In this document: positions 7,743 to 15,461 of the stretch, in pieces | How positions within the stretch are numbered: the first letter of the stretch is position 1 | Layout: the number at the start of each line of letters is the position of its first letter | Program-made: the position numbers and the translations under genes | Source: a virus | Length of the DNA: 24,905 nt | Direction: 5' to 3' (one strand) | IMG/VR virus record: IMGVR_UViG_3300036814_000054 | Coordinates: 1-24,905 of that record | The notes under the pieces: generated by a model | The model's database searches: none | Told to the model about the DNA's origin: nothing | What the model saw: only the letters and a program-made list of their open reading frames with translations

Positions 7743-7893
7743 GATAAGTTATATAGAATTGGGTCTTTCAGCGTTGAAATACAATGTTGTAACTGGGAGT
7801 ACTCATGAAGGGCTAATGATTGTAGATGATTTAGCGCAAGTCCTATTAGATTTAAATGAAGATTTAGAGAATTTTCCGGAGGGTATAGAATGA
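7720..7893 (+). CDS. Hypothetical small helical protein (57 aa)
   Basis: This protein of unknown function consists of two short amphipathic helices (IEELLAKISYIELGLSALK and VDDLAQVLLDLNEDLE) joined by a TGSTHEG turn, and ends in an acidic tail. I place the start at ATG 7720 because AGGAG at 7708-7712 lies 7 nt upstream; the longer in-frame start at ATG 7705 would put that sequence inside the gene and has no ribosome binding site of its own. It overlaps the previous gene by 23 nt and shares an ATGA overlap with the ruvC-like gene downstream. Confidence 0.65.
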   Translation: MIEELLAKISYIELGLSALKYNVVTGSTHEGLMIVDDLAQVLLDLNEDLENFPEGIE

Positions 7894-8339
7894 TAGGGGG
7901 TATAGATTGTTCCTCTAAAGCTGTTCACATAGCCATCCTTGATGAGGACGAATCTTTGGTGGAGTTAAAGAAGTATAGTAGTAAGGGTAAGTTGGCGGAA
8001 GAAAGATTTTACGAGATACTTGACCAAGTATATGATGGTTTAAGTATAATAGATATAAGCGCAGCAGCGATAGAGTCTGCTATATACATACAAAATGCTA
8101 AGGCCACGATAGCTATCGCTTCGGTGGTAGCGGGCGTAAAATACGGTTTACATAGTAGTGGCATCTCTTTCAAAGCTGTGGATAATAATACGTGGAAAAG
8201 ACAAGTGTTGGGATACGGTAACGCCAAGAAGTCTGATATAATGGACTTCGCTGTAGATTTATGGGGAGAAAGATTCCCCGAACAGGATTACGCAGATGCG
8301 GCCTGTATAGCATTGTGGGGGAAAAGATATGGACAATAA
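7890..8339 (+). CDS. RuvC-like Holliday junction resolvase
   Basis: This 149-aa protein has the RNase H-fold layout of RuvC. The four catalytic acids are visible in order: Asp6 in GGIDCSSKAVHIAI, Glu62 in AAIESAIY, and Asp133/Asp136 in QDYADAACIALWG. The segment VDNNTWKRQVLGYGNAKKSD (98-117) matches the RuvC region contacting DNA ('P..vK..v.G.G.a.K..v'). It would cut four-way junctions or branched DNA left by recombination before packaging. It starts in an ATGA overlap with the preceding small gene and overlaps the next gene by 11 nt. At roughly 150 aa it is close to the usual RuvC size. Confidence 0.87.
   Translation: MIGGIDCSSKAVHIAILDEDESLVELKKYSSKGKLAEERFYEILDQVYDGLSIIDISAAAIESAIYIQNAKATIAIASVVAGVKYGLHSSGISFKAVDNNTWKRQVLGYGNAKKSDIMDFAVDLWGERFPEQDYADAACIALWGKRYGQ
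8020..8051 (+). promoter_or_regulatory. Possible promoter inside the ruvC-like gene
   Basis: TTGACC at 8020-8025 matches five of six bases of the -35 consensus, and TATAAT at 8045-8050 is a perfect -10. The 19-nt spacer is longer than ideal. The -10 lies within GTATAATA (8044-8051), a motif also found at four other sites. It would drive the terminase genes. Support is sequence-only. Confidence 0.35.
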
Positions 8340-8832
8340 GTTTAAGATGTACGTTTCTAGGGGCGGTTCTAAAGAAGAAGAGCCTGTGGTATATGAAGAT
8401 AGGTTACCAGAAGGAACTACGCTGGAAGACTTGAAAGAACAGCATGGTACAGTGATTTGGTGTAAATATTATGCCTGTGCTCACAATAAACAGTTCGATA
8501 ACACTCAAAGAACTACCGGAACCCTTAGAAACAACACCAGCTACAAACCCATTGTTGAAAAAGAGAATGTTTGGGTGGGGTTGTGCACTAGGGATGAGAT
8601 TGGGGTAGACTTTAAACAATTCTTTTCCAGCGGAGCTAAATTTAAAGTGCCAGCCTGTTACAACGCAGCTACTAATAAGACAGGACATATGGACTTTAGC
8701 AAGTTACTGCAAGGCGATGGCACACCCTACGGTGGTAGTATAGAGTCCCAAAACTCCGCCTACTTTGCGCCGCCCGACGACAACCAAGACTTCAGAGATC
8801 GACAAATGCCTGACCAAGACGGTGTACTGTAA
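8329..8832 (+). CDS. Hypothetical protein with four spaced cysteines (167 aa)
   Basis: I cannot name this protein. Its visible feature is a potential metal-binding set: Cys45-x4-Cys50 (CKYYACAHN), Cys86 (GLCTRDEIGVD) and Cys110 (VPACYN). The order C-x4-C-x2-N, then C-x-R-x-E-I, then C recalls small cysteine-rich (DUF1540-like) modules in which 'CxxxxCxxN...C.R.eI......C' binds a metal, but the spacing here is longer. The C-terminus (about 130-167) is Gln/Asp/Pro-rich and probably disordered. It overlaps the ruvC-like gene by 11 nt and ends 3 nt before the small terminase gene, so it is read with both. Confidence 0.7.
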   Translation: MDNKFKMYVSRGGSKEEEPVVYEDRLPEGTTLEDLKEQHGTVIWCKYYACAHNKQFDNTQRTTGTLRNNTSYKPIVEKENVWVGLCTRDEIGVDFKQFFSSGAKFKVPACYNAATNKTGHMDFSKLLQGDGTPYGGSIESQNSAYFAPPDDNQDFRDRQMPDQDGVL

Positions 8833-8835
8833 CCT

Positions 8836-9360
8836 ATGCCTAAAACTATTCCCCAAGAAGTAAAAAACCGTGCTATGGAATTATACCTAAAAGATGATTC
8901 TTCAGCACGGGAAATTGCTGATGCAGTTTCCTCGGAATATTCCATTACGGTAAGTAATCAAACCGTGTACTCGTGGGCTAAGAAGTATAATTGGGATTCC
9001 AAGAGAACTGACGTAAAAACTAAAGCTTTAGAGAGAACTGTTGAAACTGAATCAGGTAGGCTCGTCAGGCTCCAACAGGAACATTTAGATGTTTACGGGA
9101 ATATACGAGAGAAGGCTACAGCCGAACTAAACAATCTCACATTCGATAGAGCTTTTGACGCTGTAAAAGCTGCATCTATAGGTATAGATGGAGAGCGGCA
9201 AGTAATTGAAGGTTTGATTAATTTACAATTTGTACAGGACGTTATCCAAATTCTAATTAGTGAGATTGACGATTCTGAACTAATGCAACGTCTCGCAGCT
9301 AAACTTAGACTTCTTGTTTCTAATACTGCCCAAGATAAGAAAGTGACAGTCATTGACTAA
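8836..9360 (+). CDS. terS: Terminase small subunit, HTH DNA-binding
   Basis: This 174-aa protein is the likely DNA-recognition subunit of the packaging motor. The N-terminal residues 8-55 form a helix-turn-helix of the terminase/transposase type (AREIADAVSS, then SNQTVYSWAKKYNW), typical of small terminases. The centre (about 60-110) is a long helical oligomerisation region. The C-terminal part ends in a short basic/hydrophobic strand (KKVTVID) that could contact TerL. It lies immediately before terL with an 8-nt overlap, the usual arrangement. No Shine-Dalgarno is seen before ATG 8836 and the preceding stop is 3 nt away, so translation is probably coupled. A transcription-regulator role is the main alternative. 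Confidence 0.8.
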   Translation: MPKTIPQEVKNRAMELYLKDDSSAREIADAVSSEYSITVSNQTVYSWAKKYNWDSKRTDVKTKALERTVETESGRLVRLQQEHLDVYGNIREKATAELNNLTFDRAFDAVKAASIGIDGERQVIEGLINLQFVQDVIQILISEIDDSELMQRLAAKLRLLVSNTAQDKKVTVID

Positions 9361-10996
9361 AGCGGAAACAGTTTCGGTTATAGATGCATTAGCTTTAATG
9401 GCTGACCAATTAGAGACTAATAAAAAGTTTGCTGTTGGGGGTTTTTGGGATTTCGTAAGAGATGTGTGGTCTCAAAGTTTCGACAACCCCTCCTTATTTA
9501 ATGCTTGGCATGTGGGACAAATTTGTGAAGATGTGGAATATGCGTTAGAAGAAGGGTTGAATTACGTAAGTGTGTTACCACGAGCGCATTTCAAATCCAC
9601 CATTTTAGGTCATGCTTTTGCTGTATGGCGGTTGTTAAAAATGGGAACTAATTCTAACACCTTGTACCTTTCTTACAGTGCTTCAATGGCTCAATATCAT
9701 ATAGGGGAACTAAAGAAAGAGGTTTCTAGGAATCCTATATTAATGCAGTGGTTAGTGGATAAAACCCCTAGAGGTGATTTTACTTTTAGGTACGGGATAG
9801 ATGGTAAGGTTGCTGAAATTTTACACGGGGGATTATTTTCATTCAAACGGGGACTACACGTTAACGGGGCATTGGTGGCAGATGACATCCTGCGTGACCC
9901 CGACAACCCGTTAGCTGTCGGTCAGATGAATAAAATCGAAGATCACTTCATGACTGAATCTATGTTCATACCTAATCGAGGGTGTCCAATTATAGTGGTG
10001 GGCACCCCAATGATACCGGGTGACCTGTTGACTGTCTTAGAGAAAGACGAGAGGTTTTTTACTAGGAAGCTTCCTGCGTTAGACCCGGAGCCGGGGCGCA
10101 GAGTTTTGTTCCCTAATATGTATTCTGAAAAGTTTTTACTTGACACACAAAAAGCTAATCCTAAATCGTTTGCATCTGAATTTTTATTGCAACCAGCGTT
10201 TAGTACGGAGGCTTATTTTTCTTATGATGAAATTTCCAGATGTGAGGATGCCAGCTTACGTAGTTTATCTGCTACGACAGAGCATCTCTTTAATGAGGAT
10301 GACGAGATTTACGCAGGGTTTGATGTAGGGAAAAAGCGACACCCTTCGCACCTAGTTGTTTTTAAAAGGAACGGGAGCTATCTAGAACAGATACATCAAT
10401 CGTTTCTGGATGGTTGGGATTATGCGGCGCAAATTGAATACTTGAATGATGCAGCGAAGAATTTTAAAATTACTAGAGGTTATATAGATAATACTCGTGG
10501 GGAGTTGGAGGACAGGGGACTGAACTCAGCTTGGTTCCCAATGTCGTTTACAAGTAAGAGTAAGCATACAATGGCTCAAATCTTTGAGGAGACAGTACAC
10601 AATGATACTTTAAGGCTGTTGCGAGACGAAAGACAAAAGCAGCAGATACTTTCAGTCAACAACGATTTGAAAGCTCCAGTCACCCCAATGGGGCATGGGG
10701 ATGCTTTCTTTTCAATTGGGATGGCTCTTACCGCCGCTCATGAAGCTAGTAGCTATAAGGTACAGGATGTAGGAAATTTAGCTACCGCCTTTGAACCGGA
10801 CAAAGAAGATGAAAGTGGCGTAAAAAAGATGATGGAAAGGTTGCAAAATGCCAGTAAGGAGGGGTATAATAATACTATACCCGTAGAGGAAAACCATCCT
10901 GATCGCCCTAATCCCGATTGCACGATCTCAGAATGTTCTCCCGCTGTATGGGTTCCAGAGAACAAACTTTGTCTATTATGTTTACACAGAGGTTAG
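9353..10996 (+). CDS. terL: Terminase large subunit, packaging ATPase and nuclease
   Basis: This 547-aa motor protein pumps DNA into the prohead and cuts concatemers. The ATPase part has a Walker A-like PRAHFKST with Arg77, Lys81, Ser82 and Thr83, a Walker B strand ending in Asp177-Asp178 (ALVADDI), and a coupling motif VVGTPMI. The RNase H-like nuclease part shows Asp324 (GFDVGKKRHPS), an acidic strand YIDNTRGE, and Asp450 (HGDAFFSIGMA). An unusual C-terminal extension carries Cys523-x4-Cys528 and Cys540-x2-Cys543 within the last 25 residues, resembling a small zinc knuckle. The start is TTG at 9353, overlapping terS by 8 nt, with only a weak AAGAAAG upstream; the ATG at 9401 would be a shorter alternative. 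Confidence 0.93.
   Translation: MTKAETVSVIDALALMADQLETNKKFAVGGFWDFVRDVWSQSFDNPSLFNAWHVGQICEDVEYALEEGLNYVSVLPRAHFKSTILGHAFAVWRLLKMGTNSNTLYLSYSASMAQYHIGELKKEVSRNPILMQWLVDKTPRGDFTFRYGIDGKVAEILHGGLFSFKRGLHVNGALVADDILRDPDNPLAVGQMNKIEDHFMTESMFIPNRGCPIIVVGTPMIPGDLLTVLEKDERFFTRKLPALDPEPGRRVLFPNMYSEKFLLDTQKANPKSFASEFLLQPAFSTEAYFSYDEISRCEDASLRSLSATTEHLFNEDDEIYAGFDVGKKRHPSHLVVFKRNGSYLEQIHQSFLDGWDYAAQIEYLNDAAKNFKITRGYIDNTRGELEDRGLNSAWFPMSFTSKSKHTMAQIFEETVHNDTLRLLRDERQKQQILSVNNDLKAPVTPMGHGDAFFSIGMALTAAHEASSYKVQDVGNLATAFEPDKEDESGVKKMMERLQNASKEGYNNTIPVEENHPDRPNPDCTISECSPAVWVPENKLCLLCLHRG
10841..10870 (+). promoter_or_regulatory. Candidate promoter for nrdJ, inside the end of terL
   Basis: TTGCAA (10841-10846, four of six -35 bases) and TATAAT (10865-10870) are separated by 18 nt. 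The -10 belongs to the repeated GTATAATA motif. Transcription would start near 10877, about 130 nt before the nrdJ ATG. Confidence 0.45.
10862..10882. repeat. Inverted repeat overlapping the candidate nrdJ promoter
   Basis: Perfect 7-bp arms, GGGTATA at 10862-10868 and TATACCC at 10876-10882, flank a 7-nt centre. It covers the -10 and probable start of the candidate promoter, so it could be an operator. It lies in terL coding sequence and may be chance. Confidence 0.5.
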
Positions 10997-11008
10997 TAGG
11001 AGATATAC

Positions 11009-12928
11009 ATGGTAACTTTAACATCCCAAGCTCAAATCGTAGCTGAAAAACGATACTTCCAAAAAAATGATGCTGGGACTCCTATTGAAGATGCGGACGA
11101 ATTGTTCAGAAGGGTAGCTAATGCGGTCGCAGTACCGGAGAGGAACTACGGGAAACTTGACGTAGAAATTAAAATGGTATCTAACGAGTTCTTTCAGATG
11201 ATGAGTGCCTTAGATTTCATCCCCAATTCCCCAACCCTTATGAATGCTGGTACTAATCAAGGTACCCTTTCCGCATGTTTTGTTCTACCCCTTGAAGATA
11301 GTATGGAAGGGATAATGAAAGCTGCAACTGATTCAGCGATGGTTCAAAAGTTTGGAGGGGGTACAGGCTTTGCGTTATCTAAACTTCGACCAAAGGGAGA
11401 TCGTATAAAAACTACACATGGAATATCTTGTGGGCCAATAGAAGTATTGAAAACCCTTTCACGGGTATCATCAATGATTACCCAAGGTGGGAAACGTGAT
11501 GGCGCAAACATGGCGGTGATGGATGTTCACCATCCGGACATCTTAGAGTTTATAGACTGTAAAAAAGTTGAGGGGGAGATACACAATTTTAATATTTCCG
11601 TGGGTGTTTCAGATAACTTTATGAAATCTGTCGTATCTGGAACGCATTTCCCTTTAATTAATCCACGTACCAACGCAATAGTGGGGGAGTTGGATGCGAG
11701 AGACGTTTTCAATAAAATAATAAACGGGGCATGGAGGAACGGAGAACCGGGCATGGTTTTCCTAGACACCATTAATAAAGATAATCATGTATCTGAGCAG
11801 TTCGGGGACATGATTGCAACCAACCCATGTGGTGAGCAGCCCTTACTACCCAATGAATCTTGCAATCTAGGCTCCATTAACCTAGCTAACTTTGTTGAGA
11901 CGAAACCAGATTCGGCTAATTGGAAAACAGGGGTTAACTGGAACCGGCTAGGAGCGGTGGTAAGAAGCTCTACAAGGTTTTTAGATAACGTAATTGATGC
12001 TAACGAGTATGCAACCCACGATATAGAAATTATGACTAAGAGTACCCGCAAAATAGGGTTGGGTATTATGGGCTTCGCCGATCTTCTAACTCAGTTACGT
12101 ATAGGCTATCATACTAAACTTGGTCGAGAGGTTGGCGGAGAAATTATGGGGTTTATAAAAGATGTTGCGGATAGTGAATCTAAGACATTATCGGATGAGC
12201 GAGGGGTGTTCCCAGCGTGGGGTAAGAGTGATTACGCTTCTTCCGAGACTCAGTTTAGAAATGCTTGCAGGATTACAGTTGCGCCCACAGGTACCATATC
12301 TATGCTAGCTGATACCTCAAGTGGGGTAGAACCCTTATTTGCTTTAGCGTGGCGCAAAACAAATATTCTTGAGGGAGAAACCCTACATTATATAAATAAA
12401 TATTTTGAGAAAGATGCAAAAAAACATGAGTTTTATTCAGAAGAGTTGATGGAACACATTTATGAGGGAGGGTCTATACAAGGTAGACCTGATGTACCTC
12501 AGTGGGTTAAGGATGTGTATGTTACATCCGATGAAATTTCTTCAGAAGCGCACGTACTTATGCAGTCAGCTTTCCAAAAGTCGTGTGACTCTGGCATTTC
12601 TAAGACGATTAACTTTCCGAACAGTGCTACAATAGAAGATGTATACGCTGCTTATATGATTGCATGGCAATCTAAATGTAAAGGTATCACAGTTTACCGT
12701 TCAGGAAGTAGGGTGAAAGAAGTGTTAGTAAAAGTGGAAACGCCTAAGTCAGGAGATGACCTAGATATCACAACTTACGATTATTTAGAGAATTTAGTAG
12801 ATGCACCTTTTCTGACTAAGGGTGAATCTACACAACTGGATACCTGTTGTGGCTCCCCGTTTATTGTAGAAGAGGGCGGTTGCTCCTCTTGCAAAGCTTG
12901 CGGATGGTCGAAATGTCATGTATCCTAA
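11009..12928 (+). CDS. nrdJ: Ribonucleotide reductase, class II (adenosylcobalamin-dependent)
   Basis: This 639-aa enzyme reduces ribonucleotides to deoxyribonucleotides for phage DNA synthesis, using a B12-derived radical. Key residues are in place: Cys90 (SACFVLP) and Cys285 (ESCNLGSINL) as the redox pair, and Asn272-x-Cys274-x-Glu276 (NPCGEQ) with the thiyl-radical cysteine. The 11-residue gap between Cys274 and Cys285 matches class II enzymes. VAPTGTISMLADTSSGVEP and CKGITVYRSGSR are typical NrdJ signatures. The C-terminal Cys cluster (CCGSP...GCSSCKACGWSKC) is the flexible arm that relays electrons from thioredoxin. No small (NrdB-like) subunit gene is present, as expected. It starts behind AGGAG (10998-11002) and interrupts the usual terL-portal order. 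A thioredoxin lies at the end of the window. Confidence 0.95.
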   Translation: MVTLTSQAQIVAEKRYFQKNDAGTPIEDADELFRRVANAVAVPERNYGKLDVEIKMVSNEFFQMMSALDFIPNSPTLMNAGTNQGTLSACFVLPLEDSMEGIMKAATDSAMVQKFGGGTGFALSKLRPKGDRIKTTHGISCGPIEVLKTLSRVSSMITQGGKRDGANMAVMDVHHPDILEFIDCKKVEGEIHNFNISVGVSDNFMKSVVSGTHFPLINPRTNAIVGELDARDVFNKIINGAWRNGEPGMVFLDTINKDNHVSEQFGDMIATNPCGEQPLLPNESCNLGSINLANFVETKPDSANWKTGVNWNRLGAVVRSSTRFLDNVIDANEYATHDIEIMTKSTRKIGLGIMGFADLLTQLRIGYHTKLGREVGGEIMGFIKDVADSESKTLSDERGVFPAWGKSDYASSETQFRNACRITVAPTGTISMLADTSSGVEPLFALAWRKTNILEGETLHYINKYFEKDAKKHEFYSEELMEHIYEGGSIQGRPDVPQWVKDVYVTSDEISSEAHVLMQSAFQKSCDSGISKTINFPNSATIEDVYAAYMIAWQSKCKGITVYRSGSRVKEVLVKVETPKSGDDLDITTYDYLENLVDAPFLTKGESTQLDTCCGSPFIVEEGGCSSCKACGWSKCHVS

Positions 12929-12942
12929 AAGAGTAGTATAAT
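12913..12942 (+). promoter_or_regulatory. Candidate promoter between nrdJ and the head genes
   Basis: TATAAT at 12937-12942 lies in the 40-nt gap after nrdJ, within TAGTATAATA (12934-12943). ATGTCA at 12913-12918 (four of six -35 bases) precedes it with an 18-nt spacer. It is well placed to start the portal transcript. TAGTATA is repeated directly at 12934 and 12942. Confidence 0.5.
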
Positions 12943-12968
12943 AGTATAGTAAGGTAAGGAGAAAAGTT

Positions 12969-13424
12969 ATGCCTATAGGTGGACTATTACGTGATCGTGA
13001 TTCTCAGTATGTGGCTCATAGAGATGTTACGACTGGTACGTGGAGGATACTGGATGCGTGGCATGATACATTGGGTGAATTTGAGCCTGACGCAGACATA
13101 CCCGACGATCATGACGCTGTAACGATATTAAGTGAAGGAGCATACCACTCGCTGGTAAAGGAAGCTGCTCGGTTAGGCATTCTATCTGGGGCTGCTCACT
13201 CCGAAAACTACAATCTACGTGAATACAGCGAAGACTTGGAACAGAAAGTAGAACAGTTGGAAAAAGAAACCAAAGAACCTTCAGTTGTAGTTAAACCTAA
13301 CCGACTCCCAGATAATGTATCTGAAAGTTATTTACTAAAGGAATCTGCGCTACAAGTTATACTTAAATTGACGGCACTGGAAGAAGTGTCGGGTCTAACT
13401 AAAACCAAACAGTTAGAGGACTAA
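12969..13424 (+). CDS. Hypothetical protein upstream of the portal gene (151 aa)
   Basis: I do not recognise this protein. It starts at ATG 12969 behind AAGGAG (12956-12961). The N-terminal part (about 1-55) has short strands with a DRDSQYVAHRDVTTGTWRIL stretch and an acidic DADIPDDHDA loop. The middle contains a helical segment and a probable coiled coil at 82-103 (YSEDLEQKVEQLEKE). The C-terminal helix (about 120-150) is leucine-rich. No cysteine or membrane span is visible. It is the first gene after a promoter-like site and ends 3 nt before the portal start, so it is probably a head-assembly or early late-operon gene, by context only. Confidence 0.7.
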   Translation: MPIGGLLRDRDSQYVAHRDVTTGTWRILDAWHDTLGEFEPDADIPDDHDAVTILSEGAYHSLVKEAARLGILSGAAHSENYNLREYSEDLEQKVEQLEKETKEPSVVVKPNRLPDNVSESYLLKESALQVILKLTALEEVSGLTKTKQLED

Positions 13425-13427
13425 CGT

Positions 13428-15461
13428 ATGAAAATTCTGGATTACTTACCTGAAGCTCCATCTTTGGTAGAAAAGATGGATGAACTTAACGCTAAACTTG
13501 GAATGCAGAGTATGCTAAATCTGAGTAAATCCACTGGGGATACGGGTAAATCACCTACATTTGGTATTGATTATATTGTCAACCAATATATTAAGAACCA
13601 AATTGGATTTCGTAAACAACTTATCCAAGATTTACAAACCATTGCTTTTTCAGTAGAGGAAATACGAGGCCCTATAGGACATATTACGGGTGAGGTTTTC
13701 CGAAGAGGTTTAGAATTCCATCCCGTAAACGACCAAGCGGACGAAAAACAGTTAATAAAGCTGAAGAAGGTCATGAAGGATTGTAATATATTTGACCAGA
13801 GTTTGGAAGAAGTGCTTAGGCAGTTCCACCTAGATTTAAATACAGTGGATGATGCGTTCATTTATCTAAACAAAGAATATTACGCTACTGAAGACGGGGA
13901 GCTTAGGTCGAGAATTATAGAGATTCGACGCTTGAACCCAGCTTTGGTTGAATTTGATCTGAATGAAGAGGGGTTGCCCAAGAAGCAGCATTTCTTATGC
14001 CCTATTCACAGGGACTCCGGTTTAGGGCAAAATGCAGAGTACGTAGAACAAGCCGAGATTTCGGCTACCGCACAGAAACCGGGTGTATGTACCGGGAATG
14101 ATTGTTCCGTACAGACTGTACCAGCGATGTATAGGTACTCTAACCGTAGTAAAATTTATTACCTACTTGACTCCGAAGTTATACATCTATCTAAATTTTC
14201 CCCGACTGAAACATATGGATGGTCGCCTATACTAACAGTATTTGAGAAGGCTTTAACTCTCATAGGAATGGATAGGAACCTTTACAGGTACTTCTTTGAG
14301 CGTAAAATGCCTTCCGCTATGTTACTGGTGTCCACAGATGACCCGGAAAGCTTACGTCGTGAAAGAGAAAATATCGCCGCTCAAACAAAGCAAGACCCGA
14401 ACTACATTCCGATGGTTGCTGTATCTTCTAAAACGAATAGGGGTAGAGTAGACATGGTTAGGCTTTTCCATACTCTACAAGAGATGGATTACCTTCCAGT
14501 GAAAGAAGAAATACGTGAACGAGTTGCCGCATTGTGGGGTGTGTCCCCAGCATGGCAGGGAACCCCAGAAGCGTTTGGTGGGCTGTCAACTCAAACACAA
14601 GGTCTACAAGTTATGAGTCGTGTGGTAGAATCAGACCAACGGTTATACCATGAAAAAGTATTCCCGTTGATATTAGAAGCTTACGGGATTACGGATTGGA
14701 CTTTATCTTTACCTCACCCAGAAGAAAAAGCTGAAGCTACAAGGATTAATTTTGCTAGTCAAAGAGTTCAAATTGCAAAGCAACTGAACGACCTAGGGTT
14801 TGACCTTGTGTTGAAACAACAAGATTCCAATATGGATGATGTAGACTTTATTGTATCTGGGGAACCTGTACCGTCTGCCCAGATTAGGGGTGAGACTGAG
14901 GTTCTTGCTCTAACTGCACAAGAAGAGCAGATGAAGCAACAACAGATGCAGTTGATGGAGCAGCAACTTGCTGCTGAAGAAGCTGGGAAAGAAGGTGGTG
15001 GGGAAGAACCTGTTGAACAATCTATGGATGTAGATAAAGCTGAAGGAAAATTTAAGGACAGGAACTTAGGTTGGAGAACTCCAGACGCTAATGATAAAAT
15101 GCCATTAGATGAACGTGATCTAGACGAGTACGCTGAGGCACGTGCGGAAAAGGGAGAAGATAGATCGTTTGGCTTAGTAAAGGGGGGTACGTCAACTTGG
15201 ATGGAAGGTCTTTACGAGCTGGGTTACTCATCACCTCTAGTAAAAGAAATTACCCCAGACGGTAGTAAGATGTGGTTCACGGATAGTAATAAAAGCTTTG
15301 TTGCACACTTAACTCCTTTTGGCGTTTCGAAAGTTGAACCCGCAACTTTCACAACAGCTCGCCCACAACGCAAGAAGGTTGAACCATCTAATCAATTACA
15401 GTCAAATGCTCCATCCTCTTCTGGAGTTACGACTCTAACAGATATGGAGGAAGATGAATAA
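13428..15461 (+). CDS. Portal protein with inserted Cys/His cluster
   Basis: This 677-aa protein should form the dodecameric ring through which DNA enters and leaves the capsid. Portal-like features include the early helical FRKQLIQDLQTIAFSVEEIRG region, a segment VIHLSKFSPTETYGWSPI (about 250-270) where portals carry the 'hlr.f.p....yG.SpL' signature, and the later VAALWGVSPAWQGTPEA and QRLYHEKVFPLIL stretches. Inserted in the wing region is a possible zinc site: Cys191-x2-His194 and Cys221-x4-Cys226. The C-terminal 170 residues are Gln/Glu-rich and acidic, then carry a distinct domain with WFTDSNKSFVAHL. Residues 535-540 (VDKAEG) match a motif repeated in the neighbouring structural proteins. 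SD-like AGAGGA precedes ATG 13428. Confidence 0.85.
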   Translation: MKILDYLPEAPSLVEKMDELNAKLGMQSMLNLSKSTGDTGKSPTFGIDYIVNQYIKNQIGFRKQLIQDLQTIAFSVEEIRGPIGHITGEVFRRGLEFHPVNDQADEKQLIKLKKVMKDCNIFDQSLEEVLRQFHLDLNTVDDAFIYLNKEYYATEDGELRSRIIEIRRLNPALVEFDLNEEGLPKKQHFLCPIHRDSGLGQNAEYVEQAEISATAQKPGVCTGNDCSVQTVPAMYRYSNRSKIYYLLDSEVIHLSKFSPTETYGWSPILTVFEKALTLIGMDRNLYRYFFERKMPSAMLLVSTDDPESLRRERENIAAQTKQDPNYIPMVAVSSKTNRGRVDMVRLFHTLQEMDYLPVKEEIRERVAALWGVSPAWQGTPEAFGGLSTQTQGLQVMSRVVESDQRLYHEKVFPLILEAYGITDWTLSLPHPEEKAEATRINFASQRVQIAKQLNDLGFDLVLKQQDSNMDDVDFIVSGEPVPSAQIRGETEVLALTAQEEQMKQQQMQLMEQQLAAEEAGKEGGGEEPVEQSMDVDKAEGKFKDRNLGWRTPDANDKMPLDERDLDEYAEARAEKGEDRSFGLVKGGTSTWMEGLYELGYSSPLVKEITPDGSKMWFTDSNKSFVAHLTPFGVSKVEPATFTTARPQRKKVEPSNQLQSNAPSSSGVTTLTDMEEDE

